A DNA stretch of 5,208 nucleotides from an uncultured Oscillospiraceae bacterium (lineage in GTDB: Bacteria; Bacillota; Clostridia; Oscillospirales; Ruminococcaceae). The notes beneath the pieces are model-generated. The model saw only the letters and a list, made by a program, of their open reading frames with translations, ran no database searches and was not told the DNA's origin. Shown piece after piece: positions 4,360-5,208 of this stretch; the stretch's first letter is position 1; each line of letters starts with the position of its first letter. The stretch is from NCBI GenBank assembly GCA_950097605.1, contig CATNEU010000133.1:1-5208 (forward strand), in the 5' to 3' direction. The translations under genes and the position numbers were made by a program.

Positions 4360-5208
4360 CTAGTTGCGCCACAGACGGATCTTGCCGCTGTCGTTGAGGT
4401 TTTTGAGAATGATGACCGTGAGCGGCGCCAGCAGCATGCCAAGCACGCCGAGCACCTGCAAGCCAAAATACATGGCGAACAGCGTGACGAGCGGATGCAG
4501 CCCAATCGACTGCCCCACGATTTTGGGCTCGATGAAATTGCGGATGACCGTAATGATCCCATAGAGGATCGTCAGCGACACGGCAAAGCGGATGTTGCCG
4601 CGCACCGCCTCAATGAGAATCCAGGGGATTACAATGCCCCCTGTGCCGATAACCGGCAGAATATCGAGCAGCGCGATGATTCCCGCAATGACGATTGCGT
4701 ATTCCACACGCAGCACCGTAAGCCCGATGGCGAGCTCCAGAAAGGTGATGACCATTAGGATCACATAGGCTTTGACCAGTTTGAACACCGAATGCACCAA
4801 ATAGTCCTTGATATCAAAGGCGAGCGCGCGGTGCCGGTCGTTTAGCTGGCGCAGCAGAAAACTCAAAATCTTATGGTAATCCATGCTAATGAAGATCGAG
4901 GAGATAATCATAAAGCAAAAGCCCAGCAGAAAGCCCGGCACCTTGGCTGCGAAGTCGGTCACCCAGCCCACCGCGCCGGCCGAGAGCTGGGAGACGGCGT
5001 TTTGCACTGCGTCGAGCGAGGAGGAGAGGATGTTTTGAATACCGGTCGCGGTATCGGGCGAAAAGCGGTCGAACAGGCTGCCGATCGAGAGAGAGGCTTG
5101 GGACAGCACCGGTTCCACCGTTTGTGCGTAGAGTTCCGGGAAGGTTTTGAAAAACTGGGCGGTTTGGATCACGAGCTGTGAGCCGGCAAACCAGAGCAGC
5201 AACCCAAG
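4360..5208 (-). CDS. ytvI: AI-2E family permease, YtvI-like, 3' part
   Basis: The last 282 codons are present; the frame is open to the right edge, so the start is missing (family members are about 350-370 residues). Hydrophobic helices alternate with an amphipathic middle region. The conserved C-terminal blocks of the AI-2E/UPF0118 family are clear: DILPVIGTGG (visible residues about 182-191), ILYGIITVIRN, then EPKIVGQSIGLHPLVTL and a final GVLGMLLAPLTVIILK. The form of these blocks, especially GTG-x-IPW followed by EPKIVG-x-x-IGLHPL, is what I associate with YtvI, a sporulation membrane protein of Firmicutes; the general family includes exporters and ion antiporters. Family call firm, YtvI call moderate. 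It is the first visible gene of the minus-strand series, 165 bases before the deacetylase. Confidence 0.85.
   Translation of the reverse strand, partial: LGLLLWFAGSQLVIQTAQFFKTFPELYAQTVEPVLSQASLSIGSLFDRFSPDTATGIQNILSSSLDAVQNAVSQLSAGAVGWVTDFAAKVPGFLLGFCFMIISSIFISMDYHKILSFLLRQLNDRHRALAFDIKDYLVHSVFKLVKAYVILMVITFLELAIGLTVLRVEYAIVIAGIIALLDILPVIGTGGIVIPWILIEAVRGNIRFAVSLTILYGIITVIRNFIEPKIVGQSIGLHPLVTLFAMYFGLQVLGVLGMLLAPLTVIILKNLNDSGKIRLWRN

Noticed and set aside
3352..4758. 468-codon plus-strand ORF
   Set aside because: It lies opposite the deacetylase and permease genes, whose families and motifs are clear. The antisense product has no coherent motif and no ribosome site.

Overview
The window looks like a piece of a chromosome from an endospore-forming, moderately GC-rich Firmicute of class Clostridia, possibly Oscillospiraceae-like. 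The grounds are strong AGGAGG-type ribosome sites, a YtvI-like AI-2E permease, a CvpA-family protein and a Clp ATPase with an N-terminal zinc finger. The placement is inferred from gene types and style, not from a database match.

Minus strand, right to left: the 3' part of a YtvI-like permease (4360-5208, cut by the window edge); a membrane-anchored polysaccharide deacetylase with PgaB/IcaB-like metal-site spacing (3268-4194, TTG start); a CvpA-family membrane protein (987-1721, probable CTG start, own promoter); a CDP-alcohol phosphatidyltransferase (357-899); and the first 46 codons of a zinc-finger Clp/AAA+ ATPase (1-138, cut by the window edge). These fit ordinary envelope, lipid and protein-quality housekeeping. 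They do not form an obvious single pathway.

Between the cvpA-like and deacetylase genes lie about 1.5 kb of different character. A strong two-way terminator (1865-1901) is followed by a roughly 77-bp tandem array (1933-2230), each unit carrying a hairpin with an invariant core. The array runs into a 507-bp non-coding element (2230-2736) made of two diverged inverted arms of about 190-197 bp around a 117-nt centre. The outer end of each arm is the same hairpin found in the tandem units. Differences between copies often keep the stems paired, which suggests selection on RNA or single-stranded DNA structure. I do not recognise this element; it is the best candidate here for something undescribed.

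To its right, a perfect 14-bp-arm palindrome (2783-2812) abuts a sigma-A-type promoter that drives the only plus-strand gene, an 87-codon ORF of unknown function (2887-3150), closed by one or two terminators. Its promoter, operator-like palindrome and terminators make it a self-contained unit, and its regulator is not in the window.
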